Positions 32,409 to 42,687 are shown, numbered from the stretch's first letter. The stretch: 64,000 nucleotides of DNA from JAZKFT01 sp040386335 (GCA_040386335.1 JAZKFT010000021.1:186001-250000); one strand, 5' to 3'. Translations and numbers: made by a program. The notes: a model not told the origin generated them from the letters alone.

Positions 32409-34295
32409 ATGCAAAAAAAATTACTTCGGGTCCATTGGGTGATTGTCGCCTGCCTTTGCATTGGCAGTACAGTAAAAAGTTTTGCCCAACGGCAAATGGA
32501 ATATCTCAACCGTGGGGTGTATGCAGTAAACGAGGGTAACGGAAAAGTATTTGTAAGCTGGCGGCTATTGGCTACAGATGACGATAAGATTGCATTCAAC
32601 GTATATAAGGCTACCGGTTCAAAATCAACAAAACTCAATAAGGCTCCGATAAATTCTGTCACAAGTTTTATAGATGAATCTGCCGACAGCACTTTAGCAA
32701 ATACATATACAGTAAAGGCAGTGATAAAAGGTAAGGAGCAGAATGCCGTGGGGAATTCATTCACGTTGCCTTCTCATGCATTACCGTATTTCTCCATCGC
32801 GATGCGGACACCAGCTGGTTATGCACCAAACGATGCATCAGTAGGTGATGTAGATGGAGATGGGGAGTTCGAAATATTCATACATATGGCTGGCCGTGCG
32901 AGGGACAATTCGCAGGCAGGCATCACCGATGAACCGATTATACAGGCCTATAAGCTCAACGGAACTTTTTTATGGCAGATAAACCTGGGTAAAAATATAC
33001 GGGATGGCGCCCATTATACACAAATGATGGTATACGACCTCGATGGTGATGGCAAAGCTGAGATTTGCATGAAAACGGCTGACGGAACCGTTGATGGCAA
33101 AGGAAAAGTGATTGGGGATTCTACCAAAGATTGGCGCAATGAACGCGGCTTTATCTTAAGCGGCCCCGAATTTTTCACAGTGTTTGAAGGTGCCACCGGG
33201 GCTGCATTGTCCACCACAAGTTACAATCCACCCAGGCATGCCTCTTTAAACCCCACAGCTGACGAATTAAAAGCCCTTTGGGGTGATGGTAATGGAAACA
33301 GGATGGACCGCTTTATCGCCTGCATTGCCTATCTCGATGGCGTTCATCCAAGTGTAGTGATGTGCCGTGGATATTATACCCGGACGGTACTCGCAGCATG
33401 GGACTGGCGTGGTGGAAAGCTCAGCCAGCGCTGGGTTTTCGACTCCAATAACGGGCATAAAGATTATGCCGGACAGGGCAATCACAATGTAAGCGTTGCA
33501 GACGTAGATGGCGATGGCAAAGATGAAATTGTATATGGCGCCATGACGATAGATGATAATGGGGAAGGCCTGTACACGACACGCCTGGGCCATGGCGATG
33601 CCTTGCATGTAAGTGATCTCGACCCCTCCCGGCCCGGGATGGAAGTATTCGATATACAGGAGCGGTTTGGTGACGCCGGCGCTAACTTCCGCGATGCAAA
33701 AACAGGTGAGGTCATTTGGAAAAAGGCCTCGGTTAAAGCGGGCGACGATGGCGAAGGTCCTGGCCGCGGCCTTGCGTTGGATATTGACCCAAGGTATCCC
33801 GGTTTTGAGTGCTGGGTTGCCGGGGCAGGTATTACCGGCATGTTCGATTGCAAGGGCAATAAAATAGCAGAAAAAACACCTCCCTGCAACATGGGTGTCT
33901 TTTGGGATGGCGACATATTGAGTGAAATTTTGAACGGCACACAGGTAAGCAAGTGGGATTATACCAACAGCATGAACAATAAAGTGCTTGATGTGAAGGA
34001 TTTCGGATGTGCGTCCAACAACGGAACAAAAGCCAACCCCTGTTTAAGCGCCGATCTTTTTGGCGACTGGAGGGAGGAACTCATCTATCGTAGTGCCGAT
34101 AATAAAGAACTACGGATTTTCTCAACTACCATCCCTACTGACAAAAGGTTTTATACTTTTATGAACGACCCGCAATACCGCCTGAGCATCGCCTGGCAAA
34201 ACGTAGCTTACAATCAGCCTCCGCACACCAGTTTTTTTATAGGTGAAGGAATGGCGGCACCTCCCAAACCCAATATCGTAATTATTAAAAAATAA
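32409..34295 (+). CDS. Rhamnogalacturonan lyase, family PL11 (second copy)
   Basis: 628 residues, signal peptide ending near KSFAQ, same order of motifs as the upstream PL11: MEYLNRGVYAV, VFVSWRLLATD, GDVDGDGEFEI near 137, YDLDGDGKAEI near 212, DWRGGKLSQRWVFDSN, and the closing DWREELIYRSADNKELRIFST. The middle segment differs (NPTADELKALWGDGNGN replaces a Gly-rich loop in copy 1, and one segment of about 15 residues is inserted near residue 425). Such pairs often divide endo- and exo-acting roles, which is inference. The gap between the two genes is 95 bases. Confidence 0.95.
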   Translation: MQKKLLRVHWVIVACLCIGSTVKSFAQRQMEYLNRGVYAVNEGNGKVFVSWRLLATDDDKIAFNVYKATGSKSTKLNKAPINSVTSFIDESADSTLANTYTVKAVIKGKEQNAVGNSFTLPSHALPYFSIAMRTPAGYAPNDASVGDVDGDGEFEIFIHMAGRARDNSQAGITDEPIIQAYKLNGTFLWQINLGKNIRDGAHYTQMMVYDLDGDGKAEICMKTADGTVDGKGKVIGDSTKDWRNERGFILSGPEFFTVFEGATGAALSTTSYNPPRHASLNPTADELKALWGDGNGNRMDRFIACIAYLDGVHPSVVMCRGYYTRTVLAAWDWRGGKLSQRWVFDSNNGHKDYAGQGNHNVSVADVDGDGKDEIVYGAMTIDDNGEGLYTTRLGHGDALHVSDLDPSRPGMEVFDIQERFGDAGANFRDAKTGEVIWKKASVKAGDDGEGPGRGLALDIDPRYPGFECWVAGAGITGMFDCKGNKIAEKTPPCNMGVFWDGDILSEILNGTQVSKWDYTNSMNNKVLDVKDFGCASNNGTKANPCLSADLFGDWREELIYRSADNKELRIFSTTIPTDKRFYTFMNDPQYRLSIAWQNVAYNQPPHTSFFIGEGMAAPPKPNIVIIKK

Positions 34296-34358
34296 ACCAG
34301 TGACGGACGTAACAAAATGATCCTGCACAGAGTATTGGAAACCAGGAAATAGAACATC

Positions 34359-35135
34359 ATGAAAAAACACAATTATATTTTCCTCAAGCTTACAGTGCTT
34401 GCAATTGTACTTTCCTCCTTTGTACTGTTAAAGGAAGACAAACCTACCTGGTACATCATCGGTGATAGTACTGTTCGCAATACCAACCGCCCACAATGTG
34501 GTTGGGGTGAAATGATTAGTCAATATGTGGATACTACGCAACTCCATATTTCCAACCAGGCTATGGCAGGCCGCAGCACAAGGACTTTTATTAAAGAAGG
34601 CCGCTGGGAGAAAGTGATATCCTCTATTAAACCCGGCGATTTTTTAATCATGCAATTTGGCCACAACGAAGGCAGCAAGCCAGACACCAGCCGTGGCGGT
34701 TACCGCGGAGTACTCAGGGGTACCGGCGAGGAAACAGTACAGCTTACATGGAAAGACAGTACCCTGGAAACGGTCCACACCTATGGATTCTATTTAAGAA
34801 AATTTGTAAGGGAAGCCAAGGCAAAAGGTGCCATACCAATCATCGCATCGATGATTCCCCGCAACCAGTTCGCGGATGGCAAAGTAAAACGGGCCGGTAA
34901 TGATTATGGAAAATGGGCGGCTGAAGTGGCGCAGCAGGAGGGTGTTTATTTTGTGGACCTTAATAGTATCACCGCTAATAAATACGATGTGATGGGTGCC
35001 GATTCTGTCAAAACATTTTTCTCCGGCGATCATACCCACACCAATGTTACCGGCGCCACGATCAATGCCGCTTCCGTTGCCGAAGGGCTCAAACAACTTA
35101 AAGATTGTCCGTTGAATAAATACCTGTTGAAGTAA
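34359..35135 (+). CDS. Rhamnogalacturonan acetylesterase, family CE12 (first copy)
   Basis: 258 residues, SGNH/GDSL fold: nucleophile in IGDSTVRN near residues 33-40, block with QFGHNEGSK near 101-109 and the catalytic D-x-x-H in GDHTHTN near 226-232. A hydrophobic N-terminus serves as signal peptide. CE12 enzymes remove acetyl groups from galacturonate of rhamnogalacturonan so that lyases can act. A second CE12 follows downstream after an interspersed repeat. Confidence 0.94.
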   Translation: MKKHNYIFLKLTVLAIVLSSFVLLKEDKPTWYIIGDSTVRNTNRPQCGWGEMISQYVDTTQLHISNQAMAGRSTRTFIKEGRWEKVISSIKPGDFLIMQFGHNEGSKPDTSRGGYRGVLRGTGEETVQLTWKDSTLETVHTYGFYLRKFVREAKAKGAIPIIASMIPRNQFADGKVKRAGNDYGKWAAEVAQQEGVYFVDLNSITANKYDVMGADSVKTFFSGDHTHTNVTGATINAASVAEGLKQLKDCPLNKYLLK

Positions 35136-35145
35136 AAATGAGCGG

Positions 35146-35271
35146 TATTGCGAGGAGGGTTCTTGCCCGACGTGGCAATCCCCCGGAAACAGTTGAAGAG
35201 ATCGCATTAAGACAACTTCAGGTTCATAAATAGCAGGGGATTGCCACGGGCAAGAACCCTCGCAATGACGA
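35146..35271. repeat. Palindromic interspersed repeat, copy 2
   Basis: Opens ATTGCGAGGAGGGTTCTTGC and closes GCAAGAACCCTCGCAATGAC. It sits between the two CE12 genes. A TAAATCATAAATCA tandem tract (35292-35340) follows up to the next gene start. Confidence 0.85.
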
Positions 35272-35291
35272 GCTCATTTTGCAATGATTTT

Positions 35292-35340
35292 CATAAATAA
35301 TAAATCATAAATCATAAATCACAGATCACAAATCAGAAAT
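35292..35340 (+). repeat. AAATCAT tandem tract
   Basis: Units AATAAATCAT, AAATCAT, AAATCAC, AGATCAC, AAATCAG, AAATCAT run into the ATG of the second CE12 gene. Confidence 0.7.
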
Positions 35341-35341
35341 C

Positions 35342-36121
35342 ATGCGTAAATACATTCTTTCATTTACCATTTTGGCCTTGCTGTCTTCATTCATCATTTT
35401 TAAAGATCAGCGCAAACCCAAACTGTTTATCATCGGAGATTCTACGGTAAAAAACGGCCAGGGCAAGGGTGGGGGCGGTCTCTGGGGCTGGGGTGATTTT
35501 ATGATGCCTTACTTTGACACCACAAAAATTACAATTGAGAATCATGCGCTGGGTGGCACCAGCTCCCGTACCTTTCAAACAAAAGGACTTTGGGATAAAG
35601 TGCTGGCAGATATGCAGCCAGGCGATTTTGTGATCATGCAATTTGGCCACAACGACGGCAGCCCGCTGGACGACACAGCAAGGGCACGCGGCACCATCAA
35701 AGGTGTGGGCGACGAAAGCAGGGAAATTTATAACCCGATTACCAAACAACAGGAAGTAGTTCATACTTATGGCTGGTACCTAAGCAAGTTTGTAAATGAT
35801 GCAAAGGCAAAAGGCGCCACCAGCATCATTTGCAGCCCCATCCCGCGGAACGGCTGGAAGAATGGTGTAGTAGGAAGAGCTGGAAATGACTACGGTAAAT
35901 GGGCTGCCGAAACAGCCACAACCACCGGGGCCTCTTTTATTGACCTGAATAAGCTGATTGCCGATAGCTACGATGCAAAAGGACAGGAAGCCGTTAAGGT
36001 ATATTTTACAGAAAAAGATCATACGCATACCAACAAGGAAGGCGCAATGATGAATGCAGAATTGGTAGTAGCAGGTATACGTAGCCTGCCGGTTGGCGCC
36101 CTCGCCAAGTATCTAAAATGA
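35342..36121 (+). CDS. Rhamnogalacturonan acetylesterase, family CE12 (second copy)
   Basis: 259 residues with IGDSTVKNGQGKGGGGLWGWG near 33-53, QFGHNDGS near 100-107 and KDHTHTN near 229-235, the three SGNH catalytic blocks. The glycine-rich loop after the nucleophile is absent from the first copy, so the two may differ in substrate. The signal region is short. The stop lies 10 bases before the PL9 start. Confidence 0.94.
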   Translation: MRKYILSFTILALLSSFIIFKDQRKPKLFIIGDSTVKNGQGKGGGGLWGWGDFMMPYFDTTKITIENHALGGTSSRTFQTKGLWDKVLADMQPGDFVIMQFGHNDGSPLDDTARARGTIKGVGDESREIYNPITKQQEVVHTYGWYLSKFVNDAKAKGATSIICSPIPRNGWKNGVVGRAGNDYGKWAAETATTTGASFIDLNKLIADSYDAKGQEAVKVYFTEKDHTHTNKEGAMMNAELVVAGIRSLPVGALAKYLK

Positions 36122-36131
36122 ACCCAGGTAA

Positions 36132-37484
36132 ATGAATAAAAAGTCGGTTCTTTTCGCCCTGTTTTTGTTGTTGTTAAATGCCCGCGTATTTGCAACCCTA
36201 TTTTACGTTGCCAGTAACGGTGACAATGCAAACCCGGGAACTTTTGCCCAGCCTTTTCTTACGATACAACAAGCCCAATCTGTAGTATCAGCAGGCGATA
36301 CAATCTATATACGCGGTGGCACTTACAACATGACAGAGGCCCTGATAGCACAGTATTCAGGCATTTGGGCCTTTGTGACGAAACTGGATAAAAGTGGTAC
36401 TCCGGGCAAACGGATCAATTATTGGGCTTACCCCGGAGAGAAGCCGGTGTTTAATTACACGGCGATCAATCCTGCAGGCTATCGCATCCATGCTTTCCAG
36501 GTAACCGGCTCCTGGTTGCACATTAAGGGCATTGAAGTTGTAGGCGTGCAAGTGAATATTCTTACCCATACGCAAAGCGAATGTTTCGAAAACCAGGGCA
36601 GCAACAATATTTATGAAATGCTCAGCATGCACGACGGAAAAGCGATTGGCTTTTACCTGACCAAAGGAGGAAATAACCTGGTGCTAAATTGCGATGCTTA
36701 CAACAACTGGGACAATGTTTCCGGAAATAAACGCGGTGGAAATACGGATGGTTTTGGATGCCATCCAAATAATGATAGTGTGGGCTACACCAACAATATT
36801 TTCAGGGGTTGCCGGGCCTGGTTTAACAGCGATGATGGTTACGATTGCATCAGTGCTTTTGAAAGTACCACATTTGAAAATTGCTGGGCATTTTACAATG
36901 GCTATTCCAGTTCTTTTGAAAGCCTGGGAGATGGCAATGGATTTAAAGCGGGCGGGTATGGTGTTTCGCTAACGCCCAATGTGCCTGGCGTTATCCCGGT
37001 AAATACCATTCGTTTTTGCCTGGCGGTGCGAAATAAGTCCAATGGTTTTTATTCGAATCATCATTCCGGTGGAAGCGACTGGTACAATAACACGGGTTGG
37101 CTCAATACTTCCAATTATAACATGCTCAACAGGAAAACGGATTATACAGCCGATGTTCCCGGTTATGGCCACAATATGAAAAACAACCTGGGTTGGGCTG
37201 CCCGCAGCACAGAATACAACAATATTGATTTTGCGCTTTGCAATGCGGATACCAATTACTTTAATTTACCCGTAACCGTTAACGCATCCGATTTTGTAAG
37301 TACAGACCAGGCCTTGCTGGCTGCACCGCGACAACCGGATGGCAGTCTTCCCAAAAACGGTTTTCTTAACTTGGTTCCCGGAAGCGATTTGATTGATAAA
37401 GGGTCAGATATTGGTTTTGCTTTTAAAGGGATCTCACCGGATCTGGGCTACGCTGAGTTTGGCGCTGTTAAGGTTGAAAAATAG
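36132..37484 (+). CDS. Pectate lyase family PL9-like, secreted
   Basis: 450 residues: signal peptide, then a parallel beta-helix starting with FYVASNGDNANPGTFAQPFLTIQQAQ near 23-48 and AGDTIYIRGGTYN. Inside are NSDDGYDCISAFESTTFENCWAFYNG near 236-261 (the calcium-binding Asp region of PL9) and GFYSNHHSGGSDWYNNTGW near 306-324. The enzyme cleaves polygalacturonate by beta-elimination. It closes the rhamnogalacturonan cluster on the plus strand. Confidence 0.88.
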   Translation: MNKKSVLFALFLLLLNARVFATLFYVASNGDNANPGTFAQPFLTIQQAQSVVSAGDTIYIRGGTYNMTEALIAQYSGIWAFVTKLDKSGTPGKRINYWAYPGEKPVFNYTAINPAGYRIHAFQVTGSWLHIKGIEVVGVQVNILTHTQSECFENQGSNNIYEMLSMHDGKAIGFYLTKGGNNLVLNCDAYNNWDNVSGNKRGGNTDGFGCHPNNDSVGYTNNIFRGCRAWFNSDDGYDCISAFESTTFENCWAFYNGYSSSFESLGDGNGFKAGGYGVSLTPNVPGVIPVNTIRFCLAVRNKSNGFYSNHHSGGSDWYNNTGWLNTSNYNMLNRKTDYTADVPGYGHNMKNNLGWAARSTEYNNIDFALCNADTNYFNLPVTVNASDFVSTDQALLAAPRQPDGSLPKNGFLNLVPGSDLIDKGSDIGFAFKGISPDLGYAEFGAVKVEK

Positions 37485-37497
37485 AAACAAAGGTTAC

Positions 37498-38124
37498 TCA
37501 TTTTGTTGCGGCCTCTTGTTTCAGGCGGTTGAATCCTTCTACGATATCAATATATCCCTTCCACGATTTTCGGTATTTTAATTTTTCTATTTGTGGAGCA
37601 TTACCGGCATCTCCCGCAAGTAATTTAATGGCTTGTTTCTTACTGTCTACAGCTACCACATAGTCAGGATCATCACCGGGAAAGCTGAAATAATAAGAGG
37701 ATAAGATACAGCCATCATTAGCCCTTGAATATTGCATATAAAGCGTCGCAAAAGGTCCTGCACTTACCTTTTGCATAAAATGCCATTTCTTATCCTTTTC
37801 TGTTTCATCAATTTGCTTAGGGCTATCGTCATCAATTTTTTTTGCATAGAAAGTACCATTGCATAGGAGCCCTTTTCCATGTTCATTCCTTGTGTATGAT
37901 TTAACCTGCCCTGCCTCTATTATTCTAATGGAATCTTCTGGAAAAATGGCGGCAACCCTCTCGTAGCCATTCTCATACTTATAAGCAGGCTTCAAGCCTT
38001 CTTTTTTTGGCTTGTTGGGGAAAGTGCAGGAAACCGTGTCATTGGTCCAGGTCACAATATAGTTTTGACTGTAAATTTTTGAAATGGCGCAACTAACTGA
38101 AAATAATAGCAGGAATAGTTTCAT
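37498..38124 (-). CDS. Secreted protein of unknown function
   Basis: 208 residues with a signal peptide ending near YSQN. The sequence has an early DTVSCTFP strand and a later lysine-rich loop, a pattern seen in many Bacteroidota proteins of unknown role (DUF4369/DUF4412-like appearance, no firm match). It converges on the PL9 gene and lies between the pectin and alginate loci with no visible link to either. Confidence 0.7.
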   Translation of the reverse strand: MKLFLLLFSVSCAISKIYSQNYIVTWTNDTVSCTFPNKPKKEGLKPAYKYENGYERVAAIFPEDSIRIIEAGQVKSYTRNEHGKGLLCNGTFYAKKIDDDSPKQIDETEKDKKWHFMQKVSAGPFATLYMQYSRANDGCILSSYYFSFPGDDPDYVVAVDSKKQAIKLLAGDAGNAPQIEKLKYRKSWKGYIDIVEGFNRLKQEAATK

Positions 38125-38292
38125 AAAACCCGATTTGAAGGCATGATCGAATCTTCAGCATTTTCGGATTAAAAGTCCGAAGTATTCCGTATGCCTGCAA
38201 TACCCAATAGCACGTAGTTTCGTGAATAAAGGACTTGTTTTGGAAATCAAACGATGTAACGACAGGACAGAAGCCTTTGCCGGCATTGGCTT

Positions 38293-40557
38293 TTACAATA
38301 TTTTATTGTTGCTGCTCTGTACATACTTGTCGGTAAGAACCACTCCTGAATTCTTAAGAGTGTTGTTTCTAAACAGGTGAACAGCTCTTACTGCATCTTC
38401 AAAAAGAATCACTGTCTGCCTGGTATTGCAATCGGTAAAAATGTTTTTCTCAATAAATGATTTTTGTGTGCCGTACAGTGAAAGCTGAGGACCCGCGCAC
38501 AGGCTGTTTGAGATATTGTTATTTCTAAAGACAAGTAATGGGCCCATCGTGCTTTCATCATTACCACCACGAAGCATGGTAATAATCTGATCCTCATGAT
38601 TGACTACTGAGTTGCCAATAAACTTTAATTGCTCCACGTTGTAGTAACCCTTCTTGTCTGTTTCATTACTAAAGTTGAACAGCTTCCCTTTGTTGTTTTT
38701 ATACATGTTATTAATGATAACAATGCTGTCGCAAATGCTTGATTTGGCTGCTTCAAAAAATGTTCCTTTGAGGTGGGAGATGCTGCAGTTGCTCATACCA
38801 AAGTTGCCGTGGCTGCTGCTGCCTGAAGTGTCTGTTGTAATAAATGTTACCTCCCGTAAGACGGATAAGTTCATCGTAAGATTGTCCAGGGATAAACTGC
38901 CCCCGCCTTTTATTTCAAACACATGGTCATTGATTGCTGAACTCCTGAATTTTATTTCTTTTTTCTGAGTTGAAGTAATAATGACATCGGTACCAATGCT
39001 TATTGCCTGATCTATGGTATAATCATTACCGGTCAGCATAATAAATACCGGTTGATCTTTTACTTCCTCTATTGCTTTTGCCACGTCATTCCAGGTCTTG
39101 CAAGTCACTGCTTTTCTATAAGTGAGTTTTTTTGCATTTTTGAACCAAACTGATCCGGAATTTTTATTAGCATTGTTTTCCACCGACGCCAGTTTTCGTG
39201 CATCCCAAAACCCCGGAATGGCACTTAGGTTGGTTGAAATCCTGCCCTGTGCAGCTTTAACTAAGGAATCACCGGGTCTTGAAACAGCTGCTTTAGGAGT
39301 GAGGATGATAGACGCGTTGTTTGTTTTTTGGGGAACTAACAATACTTTACTGAATCCGGTGGTAAGTTGTTGTTGTAAGTTCTGACTGGTAAGGTTTCCT
39401 GTAAAATGGATGCCACTGATATCGTCGTAACGATGATAAATAACACTGTCCCTACTATTATAAAAAACATTTCTTTCAAACAAAACCCGATCCGGCGCCA
39501 CACTTCTCTCCGTATCGCTTCCTTCGCAAAGGCTGATGGGAGCACAATTCACAAAGCTGTTGTTTGATACCACTGCATCCGTAACAGGCACATACCTATT
39601 TGCCGGTGAATTGGGCACACCGTTCATGATGGATAAAGGAGAGCGAAAACCCTCACCACGGCATTTGTAAAACAGGTTGTTTACCACCCACTGCCCGGCA
39701 TTGATAATGCGAACACCGCCTGTGCCTTCTTTACCATTCCCCAGAAAGATATTGTTTTCAACAGTATTGTTGTCGCCATGCCGTAACACAACGCCACCCT
39801 GGCATTCCTTAAACAGGTTATTGCGAACGATATTGCTGCCACTCTTTATGGATACAATTTCTGTCTCGCCGTCGCAGTGTTCAAAATAGTTATCTGTTAC
39901 CTGGGTATTGCTATTGAACTGGCAATGTTGCGAAACGCCCACCCTGATAATTTCGCCACTATTGGAGGCCAGCGGCAACCTCACACCAAAATAATTATGG
40001 TCTATCGAATGAAAATTTTCACGGCTGGCGTCGTCCTCAAGTGTTACTGCCATCAGCACACCCATGTTCAGTTTGTTTAGGAATGTGCAGTGATCGATCC
40101 TGTTTTTTTTGCCTGAAAAACTGACCCAGTAATTTTCATCCATCCGCTTCGGATTATTAAAACTATTGATTACACAATTGGTCACCCGGCAATTATTGGC
40201 CACTGTTGTCTTGTTCATTCTGAAATTAATAACGGCATTGTCGCCTGCGTAGCCATTGCTGAAATTCAACCCATCCACTACGATAAAACTACCGCCCAGC
40301 TTGAGGTTCGAGTTTCCGGTGATCAGCACTTTGCCAGCTGTTTCTGCTTTGAATGTTATGGGATTTTCAACAGTCCCTGCACAACTCAACGTCATTGACA
40401 CATTGTTCCAATCACCATTTTGCAATATGATCACATCACCAGGATTTGCCTGTTTGTTGGCTTTGGCAAGTTCTGCTGCATTTTTTACCGTAATAGTATT
40501 GGCTGTTGCAAACAGCATAAAAAGGGTACAGCTTTTTAAAAGCAGCAATCGTAGCAT
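38293..40557 (-). CDS. Polysaccharide lyase family 6 (alginate lyase type), secreted
   Basis: 754 residues. A signal peptide is followed by a parallel beta-helix of the PL6/chondroitinase B family: ITVKNAAELAKANKQANPGD near 22-41, KNRIDHCTFLNK near 150-161, DHNYFG with the nearby RVGVSQH and GETEIVSIKSGSN near 208-242 (the family's Glu, Lys and Arg sites). A second beta-helix domain with shorter rungs covers about 480-750. It depolymerises alginate or polymannuronate. It lies 3' of the lacI gene, same strand, 18 bases away, and probably shares its control. Confidence 0.92.
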   Translation of the reverse strand: MLRLLLLKSCTLFMLFATANTITVKNAAELAKANKQANPGDVIILQNGDWNNVSMTLSCAGTVENPITFKAETAGKVLITGNSNLKLGGSFIVVDGLNFSNGYAGDNAVINFRMNKTTVANNCRVTNCVINSFNNPKRMDENYWVSFSGKKNRIDHCTFLNKLNMGVLMAVTLEDDASRENFHSIDHNYFGVRLPLASNSGEIIRVGVSQHCQFNSNTQVTDNYFEHCDGETEIVSIKSGSNIVRNNLFKECQGGVVLRHGDNNTVENNIFLGNGKEGTGGVRIINAGQWVVNNLFYKCRGEGFRSPLSIMNGVPNSPANRYVPVTDAVVSNNSFVNCAPISLCEGSDTERSVAPDRVLFERNVFYNSRDSVIYHRYDDISGIHFTGNLTSQNLQQQLTTGFSKVLLVPQKTNNASIILTPKAAVSRPGDSLVKAAQGRISTNLSAIPGFWDARKLASVENNANKNSGSVWFKNAKKLTYRKAVTCKTWNDVAKAIEEVKDQPVFIMLTGNDYTIDQAISIGTDVIITSTQKKEIKFRSSAINDHVFEIKGGGSLSLDNLTMNLSVLREVTFITTDTSGSSSHGNFGMSNCSISHLKGTFFEAAKSSICDSIVIINNMYKNNKGKLFNFSNETDKKGYYNVEQLKFIGNSVVNHEDQIITMLRGGNDESTMGPLLVFRNNNISNSLCAGPQLSLYGTQKSFIEKNIFTDCNTRQTVILFEDAVRAVHLFRNNTLKNSGVVLTDKYVQSSNNKIL

Positions 40558-40575
40558 GGCGATGTATTTAAGCGT

Positions 40576-41601
40576 TTATTTTTTGGGTACTGTACGAAGC
40601 GAAGATTCGCGGATGATGAGTTTGGTTTTGAGTACTTCTTCCACTTCGCTCATGTCTTCGTTATTGTGCATGGTTTCTATAAAAAGTTTAGCGGCCATTT
40701 TTCCGAGTTCAAAACAAGGCTGCTCCACGCTGCTGATACCCGGCGTTACCAGCCCGGTGACCGGCTCATTGTTGAAACCGACGAGGCCAATATCATGCGG
40801 CATTTGCAAACCTTTTTCTTTAATGGCAAGCATGGCACCAATGGCCATACGGTCACTGATGGTGAATATCGCATCAGGTCTTTTTTTCATATTCAGCAAC
40901 TCTTTTGTAGCGAGGTAGGCATAATCCTGGTTGAAATCACAATAGATGATCAGCTCGGTGTCGGGTTTCATCTTGTATTTCTTCAAAGCATTTAAATAAC
41001 CCTCTACCCGTTGGTTACTTACACCCAGGTTTTTGGGCCCTGCCAGTATTGCGATCCGCTTGTAGCCTTGTTCAATGAGGTGTTCAGTAGCCTGGAACCC
41101 GCCATCCGCATTATCGATCCGAACGCCTGGTGCTTTTAAAAATGGCGTTACCCTGTCGAACACCACCATAGGCATTTTCTTTTCCTGTATTTTTTTGAAA
41201 TGGTCGAACACTTTTGTTTCGCTGGAAACAGAAATGATAAAGCCATCCACCAGGCTATCCAGCAGGCGCCGGGTGTTCACTATTTCACGCCCAAACGATT
41301 CATTACTCTGACAGACCATAACGGTGTAACCCGCTTCCAGCGCCACTTCGTCTATTCCTTTTACCATGGTAGAAAGTACATAATCCAGGTTGGGAACAAT
41401 CACACCAATATTGTGCGTCTGTCTTTGTTTAAGGCTCAATGCCAGTTTGTTGGGTTGGTAGCTCATTTCTTCGCTCAGCGCCTGCACAGCCCTGCGGGTG
41501 TCCACATTTACATCCGGCGCATTCCGCATCGCCCGGCTAACGGTGGAAAGCGAAATGTTGAGTTTGCGGGCTATGTCTTTAATCGTGGCTGGTTTCTCCA
41601 T
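40576..41601 (-). CDS. LacI family transcriptional regulator
   Basis: 341 residues from ATG at 41601: MEKPATIKDIARKLNISLST. The DNA-binding helix-turn-helix and hinge (SLSTVSRAMRNAPDVNVDTR) span about 5-55, followed by a periplasmic-binding-protein-like sensor domain (NIGVIVPNLDYVLS near 63-76 and GLVGFNNEPVTGLVTPGISSVEQP near 268-291). It likely senses an alginate breakdown product and controls the divergent operon and its own PL6 unit. A strong palindrome lies 49 bases upstream. Confidence 0.93.
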   Translation of the reverse strand: MEKPATIKDIARKLNISLSTVSRAMRNAPDVNVDTRRAVQALSEEMSYQPNKLALSLKQRQTHNIGVIVPNLDYVLSTMVKGIDEVALEAGYTVMVCQSNESFGREIVNTRRLLDSLVDGFIISVSSETKVFDHFKKIQEKKMPMVVFDRVTPFLKAPGVRIDNADGGFQATEHLIEQGYKRIAILAGPKNLGVSNQRVEGYLNALKKYKMKPDTELIIYCDFNQDYAYLATKELLNMKKRPDAIFTISDRMAIGAMLAIKEKGLQMPHDIGLVGFNNEPVTGLVTPGISSVEQPCFELGKMAAKLFIETMHNNEDMSEVEEVLKTKLIIRESSLRTVPKK

Positions 41602-41649
41602 GGCAATTTTTCGTTTCGTAAAACTACAATAAAACAAACTATCGGAAAT

Positions 41650-41678
41650 GCCGGCAGCGTTGCCGGCAACGTTGCCGG
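41650..41678. promoter_or_regulatory. Tandem palindromic operator in the lacI-SDR divergent region
   Basis: A perfect 16-bp palindrome CCGGCAACGTTGCCGG (41663-41678) overlaps an imperfect copy (41650-41667). The central CG is typical of LacI-family operators. The rest of the 317-base intergenic region (41602-41918) shows no gene and no clear TAnnTTTG promoter. Confidence 0.8.
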
Positions 41679-41918
41679 TCTTGATAATTTCTAAAATTTT
41701 TACTTAATGAGCTTTCATTTTGAAGAATGTCTACGAAAGGCGCAAATTATTATGATTCTTAAAACCCGCCGATTTCCGGCGCTTCTCAAAATCATTCTAA
41801 TATTACATTGGAAAGATTGCTGTGCCCCGAAAGGCCAACCAAAGGCCTGTATGTCATTCGGGGAGCCGTCCTCCACATCCGACAGGTCAATTACAGTATT
41901 TAAAAGCTATTCATCGAT

Positions 41919-42674
41919 ATGTCATTACTAACAGGAAAGGTTGCGATCGTAACAGGTGGTTCAAGGGATATCGGCCGCCAGGTGTCGTTAAAATTGGCCG
42001 CAGCAGGAGCTAAAGTATGCGTCAATTATTTTGGTAATGAAGCCCTGGCTGTTGAAACAGTGGGATTGATAAAAGAGCAGGGAGGAGATGCCATTAGCGT
42101 ACGCGGAGATATGACAAAAGCTGCGGATGTAAAACAGCTCGTAGCTGAATGTGTGACCGCCTATGGCGATACGATTCATATCCTTGTAAATGTGGCCGGC
42201 GGCATTATGGGCCGCAAGGTTTTGGCCGACCTGGATGAAGCATTCTGGGATGCCGTGATCGATGTTAATTTAAAATCGGCTTATCTCACAGTCCGGGAAG
42301 TGGTACCACATATGGTGGCAGGTAGTTCGATTGTGAATTTTAGTTCGCAGGCTGCAAGAGACGGTGGCGGATTTGGTGCTTTAGCGTATGCAACAGCCAA
42401 AGGCGGTGTACTCACCTTAACAAGAGGCCTCGCAAAAGAGCTGGGCCCCAAAGGCATCCGTACCAACTGTGTATCGCCCGGTATGATCAATACAACTTTC
42501 CACGACACATTTACAAAGCCAGAAGTGCGGACCAATGTGGCTGCCGGTACACCCTTAAAGAGAGAAGGTGAAGCTACCGAAGTAGCCGACCTGGTGTTGT
42601 ACCTCGCCAGTGATGCCGCTTCATTTATTAACGGGCAAAGCATTGAAATTAACGGTGGTACTTATTTCGTCTAA
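41919..42674 (+). CDS. SDR family reductase (probable DEH reductase of the alginate pathway)
   Basis: 251 residues, Rossmann fold: nucleotide-binding VTGGSRDIGR near 11-20, NVAGGIMG near 89-96, catalytic Ser in VNFSSQAARDGG near 138-149, and YATAK near 155-159 with Tyr and Lys. SDR enzymes in alginate loci reduce 4-deoxy-L-erythro-5-hexoseulose uronate (DEH) to 2-keto-3-deoxygluconate with NAD(P)H. The first gene of the plus-strand alginate operon; the next gene starts 13 bases later. Confidence 0.9.
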   Translation: MSLLTGKVAIVTGGSRDIGRQVSLKLAAAGAKVCVNYFGNEALAVETVGLIKEQGGDAISVRGDMTKAADVKQLVAECVTAYGDTIHILVNVAGGIMGRKVLADLDEAFWDAVIDVNLKSAYLTVREVVPHMVAGSSIVNFSSQAARDGGGFGALAYATAKGGVLTLTRGLAKELGPKGIRTNCVSPGMINTTFHDTFTKPEVRTNVAAGTPLKREGEATEVADLVLYLASDAASFINGQSIEINGGTYFV

Positions 42675-42687
42675 GGATTCAATTATT